Shown here piece by piece: positions 1-11,142 of a stretch of DNA of 64,000 bases (position 1 is the stretch's first letter; each line of letters opens with the position of its first letter). Under the pieces are notes generated by a model that ran no database searches, was not told the DNA's origin, and saw only the letters and a list, made by a program, of their open reading frames with translations. The translations under genes were made by a program, and so were the position numbers. This stretch comes from Macrotrachela quadricornifera (taxonomy: Eukaryota; Rotifera; Eurotatoria; Philodinida; Philodinidae), in the NCBI GenBank assembly GCA_022393335.1, contig JAJEKB010021384.1, forward strand, positions 1,358,564 through 1,422,563, written 5' to 3'.

Positions 1-491
1 TCATCATTGTTCCAATCTTCATCTTCAGTTCCTATGTCTATGATATACGAAAAGTACAAACATTGGTATAATATAAAAAAAAGTTAATGAATTTTCCACA
101 TATTTGTACAAACTTTTTTTCCTTTGTTAATTCCTAAGAATGATTTTCTCTTAGAAGCTCTTATAGGTAGCTTACCTTGACTTTCGTTATTGTTACTATT
201 TTCACTGTGCCGTGTGTAATATGGAATTACTAATGCCATAATTCCACCAACAATAACTACTAGTAAAGAATTGTGTAAAAAAATTTCCGTCTAGTGCAAA
301 TGGAAGCACGTAATTTTTGTGGTCTATACATGACAAAATGAGACTATCCTTTATATAATTTATTGATCTAAAGAATACTCACTCTGATGATATTTGTTGT
401 TTTAATACTGCATCTTCGGAAACATCGTGTTGTTCATTAGCAATTGTCATATATTCTGATTTTAATTGATTTCGATCATTTTGTTTCGTCA
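1..491 (-). pseudogene. Left-edge fragment of a single-pass membrane protein gene, probably frameshifted
   Basis: An ATG at 491 opens a short acidic exon ending at 383 in front of a good donor (GTGAGTAT). Further down the minus strand, 291-176 encodes a strongly hydrophobic stretch (LLVVIVGGIMALVIPYY) followed by a polar tail ending at a GTAAGC donor. An acidic piece (IGTEDEDWNND) follows an acceptor near 38 and runs off the window. Exon 1 ends in phase 2, and the only reading that continues through YVLPFALDGNF leaves the hydrophobic frame at a run of seven T near 270. Either one T is extra (assembly or real indel) or the exon limits differ. No family recognised; the membrane segment is seen, the gene model is inferred. 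Confidence 0.35.
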
Positions 492-599
492 TGATTATAT
501 TCTTTAATTTGATTATAAACTCTCTAAAAAAAACCTTTCTAGAATTAAATTTGAATATTATTATATAATACAAATAAGGCATCAGTCGGTTGAACCTCG

Positions 600-1650
600 C
601 TAGGCTCTATTCACCACGCTTCTCGACGTTTTTCTGTTTGCTTCTTTCTAGCTTTTACAAACTATTATCTTGTTTATAGGAGAAAATCTGTAGCTGTATC
701 GTTCGACCTGAGGGTGTCATAGAAACACTATCCAAATGCCGCAACTCGTGCTATGCGTGCCGCTAAAGCCATCGACCGAACATTTACATAACCCATGATG
801 CCGGGAAAAAGTAATCACAGAGTACGTCATCACCGTAAAGACACAGATGATAGAGACCAAATCGAACAATTGAATACAAAACCCAAGAACATCGAAATTC
901 GGGAATATATCAACATCAACGGGACACATAAGATGTGGCTATCATGTGTACCTATACTCACATATACTATGAGTTGTCTATTTCGTGATACTAAATCAAA
1001 TCCGTGGAAACTGTTGAACTCTCTAGCACACCCATCACGATATCATCCATGAAACGCCCTGCTTTCGTCAAATTCACTTAAATTTCTTCACTGTTAGTCT
1101 GTAGTTGTAACTTTGAGAATTGTGTTAGATTTAGTTAGGGTATGATACCCAATGAGGAAGTCAATCCTCTGTCATTGGATATTCTGTGATTACTAGAGGT
1201 GAAAGTATGGATACCGATGTGACGCTATTATGGCATCACTCAAAAGACAGATTTCATATTCGAAGGTCAATTTCAGTTACAAAATTCACTATAGAATTTT
1301 CAAGACTATGTTTCTCGAATAAGCTAGTATGACACATTTCTATCGTTACACACATGATCATCGTTAGGTGGCTTATCAATTTTACACAAAATCGTTCGAT
1401 TCAATTATTTAAAAAATGAAAACAAATCAAATAATTTGAAAAAACATTCGTGATATATATCTCATTGGTTTATAGAATCAGTTTCAGATAAAATTAGACA
1501 GAATGATAATAGAAAAAATCAAAACAAACAAAATTCAATATACAGATAATATAATAAACATTATTGTTGCAACTAACGGTAGCATTGCTCACTCTCTTGT
1601 CACTACATTGACGTTATTCATAGAATTAAGGATACAATAAATTCGGTTCG
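600..1650. other. Intergenic stretch, no supported gene
   Basis: Between 600 and 1070 the base composition is slightly richer in G+C and an 85-codon plus-strand frame exists (795-1052). It has no recognisable motif, splice context or hydrophobic pattern, so I do not call it. The remainder is AT-rich without structure that I could detect. Confidence 0.4.
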
Positions 1651-1864
1651 AGTCAATGGCAATTATGAACTTAAACTTAACTTGAAAGATTCTAAAACAG
1701 ATTTGAAAATATACTTGAAAGAGATTTGATATTCAATCGCCCAAATTTCTTATTATTGAATATCAAATCCGTTTTCGAATTAAGTTCAATTCCATTTCAA
1801 ATTCAATCAGTCTTAAAATTTAAATACACAAGTCAATTCAAGTTCAAGTTCAAGTTCGAATTCT
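1650..1864. repeat. TTCAAG/CTTGAA-rich palindromic low-complexity block with a perfect 15-bp hairpin
   Basis: Positions 1723-1737 (GATTTGATATTCAAT) and 1755-1769 are perfect reverse complements separated by 17 bases. Outside them, the left side is rich in AACTTGAA and the right side ends in a TTCAAG hexamer array (about 1837-1863). The whole block can therefore fold on itself, imperfectly beyond the 15-bp stem. Confidence 0.55.
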
Positions 1865-2557
1865 AGTATTGAATTAAAAATAACTGAAACTACTCTATTC
1901 TCACATAGGATAGATCGACAAAAGAAGAGGAAGATTTCAATATAAGAGTTTGTAATAAAATGAACATTTTGTGACATATAACTGAAAAATACACAAGTTA
2001 TATTCTTGTTCGAGAAAATCAATAATTCACAATTGTCAAAAACTGATTGACATAGAAATAACGATAGTAATAGTTGATTTTGGCTAATTTCTCTTTCATA
2101 CAACTTACAGTATATCATGCCACAAAACGAGTTTATCTATGATGAAATTACGATATAGTGAAGGATCTCAGTAGAAGTTAAGCCCGTTTTTTGGTGGACT
2201 CACACTCTATTCTTCATAAATATCACTGAAAAAACGAAAACTTGCTTAGATTTCAAGCAAGAAAAAAAGTAGAAGAAAATGGAATTATTCAGCAAGTTCA
2301 GTGCAAATAAGAACAGATATAATAGTCAAATTAATAAGCAAATGTTTATCTTTTCGGTCTTTTTTATTTCAATTAAAAAGAATTCATAATAGATATAAAA
2401 AATAGCAAATAAGTTATATAGATTATTTTGAAGATCTGATGTCTTCTTAGAGAACATGTCTGGTCAGAATATAATGACACAAAACAATCTAAAGCAAGAC
2501 AATATTCTTAAGAGCATATGTACTCATTTTACTGCAATCAATCTTGGTCATATTTCA
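1865..2557. other. AT-rich non-coding stretch
   Basis: No frame with protein-like composition, no splice-linked exons and no clear repeat noticed here. Confidence 0.4.
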
Positions 2558-2945
2558 CAACATCAAAGCTACGATGTGTAACATCTATGTGATACTAATC
2601 TTACTTTTCTCTGTTCTCCTTATCGTCTGCTAGAAAATACTAATCAAACATACCGACGGAAGGAAAAAAAAAGAAAAATGTTGGCCTAAAGAATACACGA
2701 TCAGTTTTTCTCACCTTCTGTACGAGACATACAATGCATCTGCATACATGTATGTTGTATTTTTGCACAATATCGAAGCTAATTTTTGTATGATGTATGA
2801 GATGATACTATGACTTTTCTGCATTATCCTTATTTCTTATTGAGAAATATCTATCAAACATGACGGCAGAGAAAACGAAAAAAAAACTATCGACCTAAAA
2901 ACATATATGATCAACATTTTTTCTCCTTTGGTGCGACATACTTTT
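2558..2945. repeat. Diverged tandem duplication, about 205-bp unit
   Basis: The segment beginning at about 2558 (ACAACATCAAAGCTA...) recurs at about 2766 (ACAATATCGAAGCTA...). The two stay alignable for about 180 bp through CTGTTCTCCTTAT/CTGCATTATCCTTAT and AATCAAACAT...CGGC/TATCAAACATGACGGC to GAGACATAC/GCGACATAC. A weaker third start may lie near 2960. No coding capacity in any copy. Confidence 0.5.
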
Positions 2946-4714
2946 TACTAACTCGAAATATACATTCAGCATGGCCGGAAGTGCCGAAAGTAAAGAAGAA
3001 GGGAAACATAGGTAGTAACATTTACCAGTTTGAAATGAGATAATGAATTTCTTGTTGTTTTTTTTATCTCAGATTACATACAAATCTATCTCTTGAAACT
3101 AACTCTGCATCTTCCACTCTAAGTGAAACTGCTAAAGATAGCATCATCATTATTGGCAATTCTGGGTCGAGTGAGAGTTATATCCTCATTGATGAGATAT
3201 GAATGGGAATACACGACTTGATATTGATGCCGATATAAATATACAAATCTGTCGACACTCTATTAATATAACGGAATGCTATTCTTATGTCTGATATATA
3301 TTTGTAATTAATGATAATTTGATCATTAGTCTTTGATGAGTTCGAGATTTTTCTTGATAAAAAAAATGTACAAAAAGGATAATATACAATTAAGAATGAT
3401 TATATTATTGTAGGTATTCAATGATTAATTTGTTTCATCTTACATTTATATTATGATAGAAAAATATATCCAAAAGAGAAAAAAATGAAATACACTGTTA
3501 TCAATTTCTTTGTCTGCTTAGAATTATATTGTTTTATCAAGTGTTTGTTCAAAGAAAACGGAAAGATAACATAAAAAAAGCAAAGGAAATACATGATGTA
3601 TGCTAATGATATCTCTCGAATAAAAATATTGACATGTGGTGCAAAAAAAACTGATATAGGAAAGACAAAAAAAAATACCTGTTCAAGGCACTAACTCATA
3701 CTTGGAAAAAAACCAACTAAAAAAAAAAGAAATACCGAATAAATAGGGTGATGTCGTATATATAAGCTAGGGATCCTATCGAGATATTATCAGTTGACGG
3801 TTGACGCAGAACACGGCACAATATTCTCCGACACATTCATCATTGATTATTTTTTGTGTGTAATATAAAGAATAACTGTGAACAGGTCGGCTAATAAAGT
3901 ATCCATTTTACGACGTTTCACCTTACAGTAAGTTATAAAAATCAATAATCAGTAAATTTTATGTAATTTCAAACAGCTTGAGACAATGAAAACAACATAT
4001 AGTAAAATAATAAGGAATTCGCTTCTATTTTCTCACTCTATCACAGACTAATATGTATTAAATTAAATACAGATCAGCTTGTTTTTTTTTCTTTGATCTA
4101 TTTTCAACATTACGCTTTTACTTGTCGTTATGACTCTAATTGGTTGCCTTCTTTTCTGACGTTTACATTAACCATAACATTTACCTATCGTGCGCCCTTG
4201 AACTTCTTATTATCACTTTATTTATTGTCTACAAATTAGTTTCATGTTCTTCACCAGGCCTCGAAACGGGGCCACTCGACCCGTCGTCATATCTGAAATT
4301 TAATATATTTTGCATCTGTCATAAATAATTCAAATTACTGAAAAAGTTAATGAAAGAAAAAAATATTCGAATTTTACATTAAAATATTTTTAAAATAATA
4401 TAACAATATCTCAAAGTAATTGCATGACTCGACCATATACCTTATTTTGTAGTACATTAATTACTATGAGAATATGATTGATGGCAGAAATGTAATCAAT
4501 AGAAAGCGTACCATTTTCTTTTGAGTGCAGGCTCTTTCTGGTTCGAGTATTTAGTGAAGTAAGACGTATGGAAGTCATAAATGATCTGTTTAAAAAGTAG
4601 AAAATATTGATACATAGTTTCCAGACCTAATTTATTGCTTTTAGTAGAAATAATTTATCTATTATACATTGATGTCAAACTTGTGATAGCGCTGAGAAGT
4701 TTGGCAGATACATA
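2946..4714. other. AT-rich intergenic stretch
   Basis: No supported gene. A TATA-like string (TATATATAAGC) lies near 3756, but no convincing coding exon follows, so no promoter is called. A 62-codon frame at 4140-4328 shows no family signature. Confidence 0.35.
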
Positions 4715-5996
4715 TTAACACATTCGCGGCGATGTGATCCACCAATGGCTCACATTATGGAATAGCTCGAAAGTTTCTTTCGTGCAGAAAAAATTGAATA
4801 CCTTTTTCCAGTGACGTATTCAAGAGGGGAGGCAATTGGGCGATTGCGCATTCCATTTGAAGGTTTGCTCATCGTATTTTTTGTGAGTAAGCTTTTGCCC
4901 ATTGATTTTTTTCTTTTTCAGAATTGTTTATTTGTTTTTTTCAAGAAAAGAATCGCTCCTTGTATTTTAACTGTAAATATGAATGAAAGTGCGTTCTGTT
5001 TTATTGGGAATACAGTAAACAAGTAAAGGTAGAAAAGGATGGATCAGAGAGAAGAGAAACAAGAACACAGAGCACGGAAACACACCCAAAAGTGTGGATA
5101 AGGCCAGTTGGCTTAATACTTCGAGATTTATTTGCTCATATGGCTTCTACCAGTTATTAGAAAAATATGAGTTTTTTTTGTACCAATTATAGTGTGCAGA
5201 TAATGCCAATGAATGGTTATTCTTTGAGCTGTATATCCTAATAAGAAAGAGAATTATCGATTGTTTTTTATATCCAGTTTCTTAGAAGGACTCTGTATCA
5301 TATTTTTTATAATTACATTGACTTCTATTAAAATATTTCAAACAATATGAGGCATCCATAATATAGTTTTATTATTATGTAGTTAATTTGCAACCAAATC
5401 TAATCTAACGTAATATGTTGTATGCTGATAAGTGAAATATTCAGCCGATTATAAGTAGAAAGAATATAAGCGTCTTTGCAATTTCAATAAAGGTGGTGAA
5501 AGCCATCAACAGCTTCTTTATAGACAACGTTCAAATAACAAAGAATTGAAAGTATAGAATATCTTACGTCAGGTAAAGTTGCAAATAAACTATTGTCCAT
5601 TTCAAAATAAAATGCAGTCGGTTATTTGTTGAATAACTCAGCAACGTTAATGACTATCGAGCTCGGATTTTCACAATTAGAAAGAGCATAAATGGGGGTA
5701 AAAATTTACTTAAATATCAAAATATTTGAGAACTTTTGTAGAAGGTTGTAAGAATTTTTTGAAAAATCACTAGCTAATTTGTTTGATTAGGTATATTTTC
5801 CACTCCAGTTTAGTCATATTTATTAAGAAAGCAAATTATATCAAAAGATGCAGTGTGAAAAGTTGTACAGTCTGGAAAGTAAAGCTTATTTGAATTTGTG
5901 TACTTTTCGTCTTCTAAAAACCAAAATTCCGTGTAATGATATTTTGTTAGAAAGTAGTGTAGCCCACCAAGGGTTACATCGTGTTGAATGTGTTAA
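4715..5996. mobile_element. TTAA-flanked piggyBac-type non-autonomous element, 1274 bp
   Basis: TTAA at 4715-4718 and TTAA at 5993-5996 flank a segment with inverted termini. The left end reads CACATTCGCGGCGATGTG. The right end, read on the other strand, is CACATTCAACACGATGTA, so CACATTC and CGATGT match. Target-site TTAA is characteristic of piggyBac and relatives. The interior has no transposase-like frame (the longest is a 71-codon frame without motifs), so this would be a non-autonomous or gutted copy. A core motif shared with other repeats in the window lies at 5846-5869. Confidence 0.6.
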
Positions 5997-6184
5997 ACAA
6001 ATCACTTGATAGTTGAATGACTACCATCTATCCTCACCAAAAGAATTAAAGTCAGATTAAGTCGAGATCCTTATGAACAGTAAGTAGAAAATGATTAAAA
6101 AAGAAATTTGAAGTAGGCTACCTTATTTTGAATAGTTTTTTTTCAATAAAAATGCCAAACTCCTTCCAAATCCTAATTATGCTG

Positions 6185-7011
6185 TTAAGGGGACCCATTC
6201 CTTTTCCCGGACTGAAAAATTTTTTTTTGATTTTTATTTTTAAAGGTGTATCTGGATGTTCTCTAGCTGTGTTATAAAATTTATAACCATCTCAAGTCAA
6301 GAAGTATCTGAGAAAGTGAAATTTCGAAAAAGTATATCTGAAAAAAATATGTGTTTCAATTGAAATCTCGTTTTTTTATTTTTCAGTTGGTTAAATATTG
6401 CTCTAGAATAGTTCTCGATATGCCCGAGAAAGCACAATCTTCTATGGTTCAACCTAAAAAATAATATAAGCGAAAAATAAAAAAAATCTTCTATAATTCT
6501 TCATAATTTTGCATATTTCTCAGAATTCTGTTTTAGGCATGAAATACCAGTATTCTCCCCTTTTCTCGACCACTTCAAGTCCGATCGGGCTGGAAACTTT
6601 TTTGGTGATACTTTAACTGATTTGTGAGGTGTGCTTTTTTTTGTCGATATCTTTTACCATTCAATTTTTGGCAGGCTTCAGAAAAGTTTTTGCATCCTGA
6701 CGAACCAGATTTTTGATGAGGTTTTCAGTATTTTGGTTCTCCTGCTTAAAGTATTAGGAATTTTTTCAAAAAAAAAACAATCCACGATTGGATCCTTCTA
6801 CCCACAGTAAAAATTTCAGCTCAAAATATTGGAACCTGTGGTTTTGCGGAGGAAAGACTTTAGGTCATTTTTGGGCTTTGGAGTCTCCAGAAGTCCATGA
6901 AGACGAGGTCTGACAACTTTTGTTTTACTCTTCGAGAGCTATCTATCCTAAAAATTTCAGGAATTTTGGCTCGACCGTTTTTGAGAAACGCTGGAGAGGG
7001 GGGCTCCTTAA
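6185..7011. mobile_element. Second TTAA-flanked non-autonomous element, about 819 bp
   Basis: TTAA at 6185-6188 is followed by GGGGACCCATTCC. The other end, TTAA at 7008-7011, reads GGAGCCCCCCTCTCC on the complementary strand. The terminal match is short (GGxGxCCC), but both ends sit exactly on TTAA and both are GC-rich against an AT-rich background. No coding frame inside. It lies only 188 bp from the preceding TTAA element and has different termini, so it would be another family. Confidence 0.4.
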
Positions 7012-8535
7012 ATTAATCTAGACGCAATCCTTCAGTAATATGCTTCTAAAAACTAACTTCCGAAAAAAAAACTTTTATTGTCGAACATCTCCGTCGCGGA
7101 GGGGGGTAGGGTAGGAGCTCGTTCTAAAGTTTATTGCTTCCCGTAAAAAACTGATCTTGCACCGCCTATGTTGTCAAGTATTAGTCGTGGTTTCAACTTC
7201 TTCCCTTTTTATCTCGTGTTTCAGAAACTTTTGCAAAATGTTCTCGAATCTTTTCAAGATCAGTCATCAGTATTTCTATCTAAATGAATCTAAGTATTAT
7301 CAAGATCTTATTAAGAAATCAATAATATGTAGTCAAGATCCTGTTTGGAACCTTTTCGAAAATTCTTTCGAATCTAAACATGAAGATCTTTCGTAAAAAT
7401 AAAATGAAACTATGATATAGCGACAAGCCGGGATTTCAGTAGGATTTTTTTCGATTCTTGGTTCGATCCAGATAAAGAAATGGACAAGATCCTGACAAGA
7501 TTCTTTTCTAGATTTCATACAATTATGTTTTATTGTTCTTTGATTTTTTTTTTTCTAAATTTATGTTTACCTAAAGTCATCAAGCAGTACAAAAACATTT
7601 TTCTTTGTATAAATCAAAATTATTAAACTAAAACTATTCATATCTTTAGATCTAGGAATGAATAAGAAAAATTTCTTTTTAGAAAAATATCATAAGATCA
7701 TGTTCAACTATAGTGTTAGAATAAGAACACAGTCCAATTGGATGAGCTGTTCAGTTCATAAACTGAAAGTTTAAAGTTCGAAACTCTATGTGTTAATATT
7801 TATTCTGTTCTATTTAGATAATCTTGCAACAATCCTGACACGTTCTCAGTGAGTTCTAATCTTATGTACATATAATAACTAAATAATAAACATTAAATAG
7901 TTGTAGATTCCTGATGAAAACCTTCAAGAAGATTAGATAGTGGACACCTCACCTACGTGACATTAAGTCCTGACAAGATCTGGAAAAACCTTTTTTGAAA
8001 TATTATTTGAAAATTCTGATAGGATCTTCTAAAGATTTTGACTCTCTCCTTCTCGGTGGTTTGCATAATCTTGATATGAATCTTGCCAAGATTCTGGTAA
8101 ACCGTGGTTACATGCTTCTATCAGGTTCTAAGAATTTCTTGACCAAATCCTGATTATAAAATTGTGATATATTGTCTGAAATCTTAATTTAGTCTTGATA
8201 GGATCCGAATAAAATACAGCTAGACAATTCTTTCAAGATTTGAGCGTTTCCTCAGGAAAAATAAGTAATTCCTTGCCGAATCCTTGTTTGATTTGGCAAA
8301 GAACCGGCATAGAAGTTACAAGGATTTTTCCTAGGATTATTTGATATAGGAATATTTGAGAGACATTTTTTTCTATTTTTTTTATTATGGAGCGTAAAAC
8401 GCTAATGACTTTTCTCCTGTGAAATAAAAATAAATCTAGCATTGTTGAGAAACTCCTTGCAGAAAAGAAATCAGTTACTTCGTAATAATTATTGCAATCA
8501 TTTCACATTTTATACATTCTACTAGAAAGATCAAC
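7012..8535. repeat. Non-coding stretch with degenerate GACAAGATC-type motif scatter
   Basis: Between about 7250 and 8350 variants of TCCTGACAAGATC recur in both orientations: near 7255, 7300, 7333, 7487, 7838, 7970, 8090, 8130, 8200 and 8318. Spacing is irregular, so this is not a clean tandem array. It looks like an old, decayed short-motif repeat field immediately upstream of the dynamin-like gene. No supported coding frame. Confidence 0.4.
7725..7795 (+). tRNA. tRNA-like fossil (CAT anticodon position), probably a pseudogene
   Basis: A cloverleaf-like order is visible. A 5' arm GAACACA pairs with 3' TGTGTTA at six of seven positions. It is followed by an A-box-like CCAATTGGATGAGCTG, an anticodon hairpin TTCAG-TTCATAAA-CTGAA with an eight-base loop, and a T-arm TAAAG-TTCGAAA-CTCTA with one mismatch. 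The oversized anticodon loop and the stem mismatches argue against a functional tRNA. It may be a tRNA-derived SINE head or chance. Confidence 0.25.
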
Positions 8536-10998
8536 ATGGCACAAGAACCTACAACAATGAGTACACCATCAATATCTGAAGTTAAAAATATGACAATAGA
8601 GTGTTTACAAGAGTGTCTAGCCATTGGTGTCCAAGCATCTGAATTACTGCAAGATGAACATGTTTCGGGTCATACTGATAATAAAAATAGTCCACCCTAT
8701 ATTGTTCAAAGTCTTAGGATGGAAATTGAAAAAGTACAAAACTTTGAATTGCGAATGCCAATCATAGCGCCAATGAAAGCTGGTAAATCAACAATTCTTA
8801 ATGCCGTTGTAGGTCAACATTTATTACCAACACGTAATGCAGCTATGACATCAATACCAACTGAAATTGTATTAAATGTAGCAAATTTAAAGGATGACAA
8901 ATATATTGAACCTTATTTGAAATTACATAACAAATTTATTGATCGAATGACTCTATTACAAGATGATTTATGCAAGTATCTCAATGAGAAGACATTTAAT
9001 TATGATGATTTAAAAAGAAAACTTGAACGGCATTCTCATTTAGTTGAAATAGCAGAAAATATTCGTAATAAATCACCAAAGTGTCCTATATTGAATAGTC
9101 AAATTTCTGGTATTGAAAGTATACGATTGGTTTTAACATTCATTAACGATGTTATTCGTATTTATGAGTATCTAATTCGGAATGATGCGTTTAGTGATAC
9201 AAGAGAATTTCTAGACGTATTACCACGAATATATGCACCATATATTGCTATTGGGGATGAGAAATATATTCATAATTCACTTGGAAATTTAGTTCTAGTA
9301 GACACACCTGGTCCAAACGAAGCAACGGCATCAAGTTTTCTTAAAGAAGTATTTCATAGAGAACTCGACAAAGCAGCAGTCATATTGGTTGTGCTCAACT
9401 TTAAATCATTAAATACTGAAATAGACGAATCAATTGCCAAAGGTATCCAAACAATTCGCGATGCAAAACATGACGATGACTCATTGTATGCGATTGTAAA
9501 TCAAGTTGATCAGCGACGAAAAGGGGATATGACATCTCAACAAATACAGGAATTTGTTGCTCGACGTTTCAATATTGGCGATCAAAATTCACTTAGTCAA
9601 GAACACAAAAGGATATTCGAAACTCAGGCACTTCGAGCTCTATTAGCCAAACAATTTTTGTATGAAATGACATTCTATGAAAAAAACAATCCTGATGAAG
9701 AATTTAATGTTGCAAAAATTTCATGCGGAGAAGATTTTATTACTGAAGTGTATGGTATCTCATGGGATGAAAAAGCGACACGTGACGAGTTGAAAATCAT
9801 GGCTGAAAAATTATGGAAAAAATCAGGATTTGAGTTATTTTTATATGAAGCTGTTGAACATTTGATTGCAAAAGCAGCACCGCGTTGTTTGAAATCAGCG
9901 ATAAATCAATTTCAATACAATAATTTACAATTGAGAGATAATCTTCAAATAAGAAAAAATGCAATGACCAAAGATGCTGCTAAATTACGTCGTCAGATTG
10001 ATGAATTAAAAAATGATTCAAGAGAACTCGAACAAGTAATGGATTCTCAAAAGAAAACGTTAGAGATTGCCACGAAACAGATGTTGCAATTGATTGAGAG
10101 ATACTTTTATCAAGCAAAAGCCGATGGAAAAAAAGAATTGAATCGTTTGTTTGATCAGGCGGAAATTACAGAGGGAGAATTTGAAAGGAATATGGGACGT
10201 CATTTCCACTCGATAACAGGTACGATCGGCAATGTGTTACGAACGTATTTTGGCACATTAATACAGACTGGTTTCACTACTGTAGCTGATCTTGCAACAG
10301 AATTTGCTCGGCTACGTGCTACTAATAAGCTAAGATTTAGAGATGAAGAGCAAGCTAATGATTGGGTACGAACAATTCAACAACGAGTAGCCATGATAAG
10401 TGAAAAAGCATTAGCAAACCTTCGAACAACTGTTAATTCTGAATGTGAAGCACTATGTAATAGGTTAAATCAAAATCTGAACCAAACTACCGAAAAAATA
10501 TTAATTCGAGCGCAAAATCGTTTGATGGAAACATTCGATTTGCATATACCTAAGCCACATTCATTCGAAACAAAAATTATGGTACAAGATAACATTGAAT
10601 ATGAGATAGAAAAAGTTTATCGTCCCTGGTGGCTGTTATGGTTAATAGAAATTCCGGCCGCTGAAGGTGTCCAAGAACCTTCTTCATATGTGGTACATCT
10701 AGGAACTTTAGAACGTCAATGCAAAGACTTATTACAGAAAAACATGGACGCCATTGAAAAAGAACTTCAAACTTACGTTACTAATCTTTTACATCAAACA
10801 TTTATTCGACATTTTGAAGAATTGCAGCAGTTTCTTCAACATTATCAGAATAGTTTAAATCAATCTTTGAAAGATCAAGAACGCACCGAAGAAGACAGAA
10901 AAATATTTCAAGACAAAATCGATGTTTTACTTGAGAAGTTGAGCAAAAACTATATTGAAATCCAACATCCTGCAGATGTACTTCGTACGATTACATAG
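8536..10998 (+). CDS. Bacterial-type dynamin-like GTPase, 820 aa, intronless
   Basis: Large GTPase of the dynamin superfamily, expected to bind GTP and remodel or tether membranes. Seen directly: P-loop PMKAGKST (residues 79-86), MTSIPTE (104-110) as likely switch I, DTPGP (256-260), NQVD specificity motif (322-325), a long amphipathic/coiled-coil stalk starting near 476, and a hydrophobic WWLLWL patch near 698 that could be a membrane-inserting paddle. The PMKAGKST...LPTRNxxMTSxPT pattern resembles bacterial dynamin-like proteins of the CrfC/YjdA type more than eukaryotic dynamins or mitofusins (from family knowledge, not a search). One uninterrupted frame without introns, beside spliced genes, fits acquisition from bacteria. 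Start is the first in-frame ATG after a short AT-rich leader. A polyadenylation signal lies at 11137. Confidence 0.85.
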   Translation: MAQEPTTMSTPSISEVKNMTIECLQECLAIGVQASELLQDEHVSGHTDNKNSPPYIVQSLRMEIEKVQNFELRMPIIAPMKAGKSTILNAVVGQHLLPTRNAAMTSIPTEIVLNVANLKDDKYIEPYLKLHNKFIDRMTLLQDDLCKYLNEKTFNYDDLKRKLERHSHLVEIAENIRNKSPKCPILNSQISGIESIRLVLTFINDVIRIYEYLIRNDAFSDTREFLDVLPRIYAPYIAIGDEKYIHNSLGNLVLVDTPGPNEATASSFLKEVFHRELDKAAVILVVLNFKSLNTEIDESIAKGIQTIRDAKHDDDSLYAIVNQVDQRRKGDMTSQQIQEFVARRFNIGDQNSLSQEHKRIFETQALRALLAKQFLYEMTFYEKNNPDEEFNVAKISCGEDFITEVYGISWDEKATRDELKIMAEKLWKKSGFELFLYEAVEHLIAKAAPRCLKSAINQFQYNNLQLRDNLQIRKNAMTKDAAKLRRQIDELKNDSRELEQVMDSQKKTLEIATKQMLQLIERYFYQAKADGKKELNRLFDQAEITEGEFERNMGRHFHSITGTIGNVLRTYFGTLIQTGFTTVADLATEFARLRATNKLRFRDEEQANDWVRTIQQRVAMISEKALANLRTTVNSECEALCNRLNQNLNQTTEKILIRAQNRLMETFDLHIPKPHSFETKIMVQDNIEYEIEKVYRPWWLLWLIEIPAAEGVQEPSSYVVHLGTLERQCKDLLQKNMDAIEKELQTYVTNLLHQTFIRHFEELQQFLQHYQNSLNQSLKDQERTEEDRKIFQDKIDVLLEKLSKNYIEIQHPADVLRTIT

Positions 10999-11136
10999 GT
11001 GGGTTTCATAAACAAAATCAAGAGACAAATTTTTATCGATGACAAGTATTCAATTTCTCGAAATATTTATAACATTTCACAACACTAAAAAAAAATATTT
11101 AACCGATTTATTTAAGACATCTATCTTTAATTAAAT

Positions 11137-11142
11137 AATAAA
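11137..11142 (+). terminator. AATAAA polyadenylation signal of the dynamin-like gene
   Basis: AATAAA lies 139 bases after the stop codon in an A/T-rich 3' flank, the first canonical signal downstream. Confidence 0.5.

Noticed and set aside
795..1052. 85-codon plus-strand frame with a slightly higher G+C content
   Set aside because: No motif, no splice or polyadenylation context and an equally long frame on the other strand.
7445..7475. GGTTCGATCC resembling a tRNA B box
   Set aside because: No A box or acceptor stem at the required distance.
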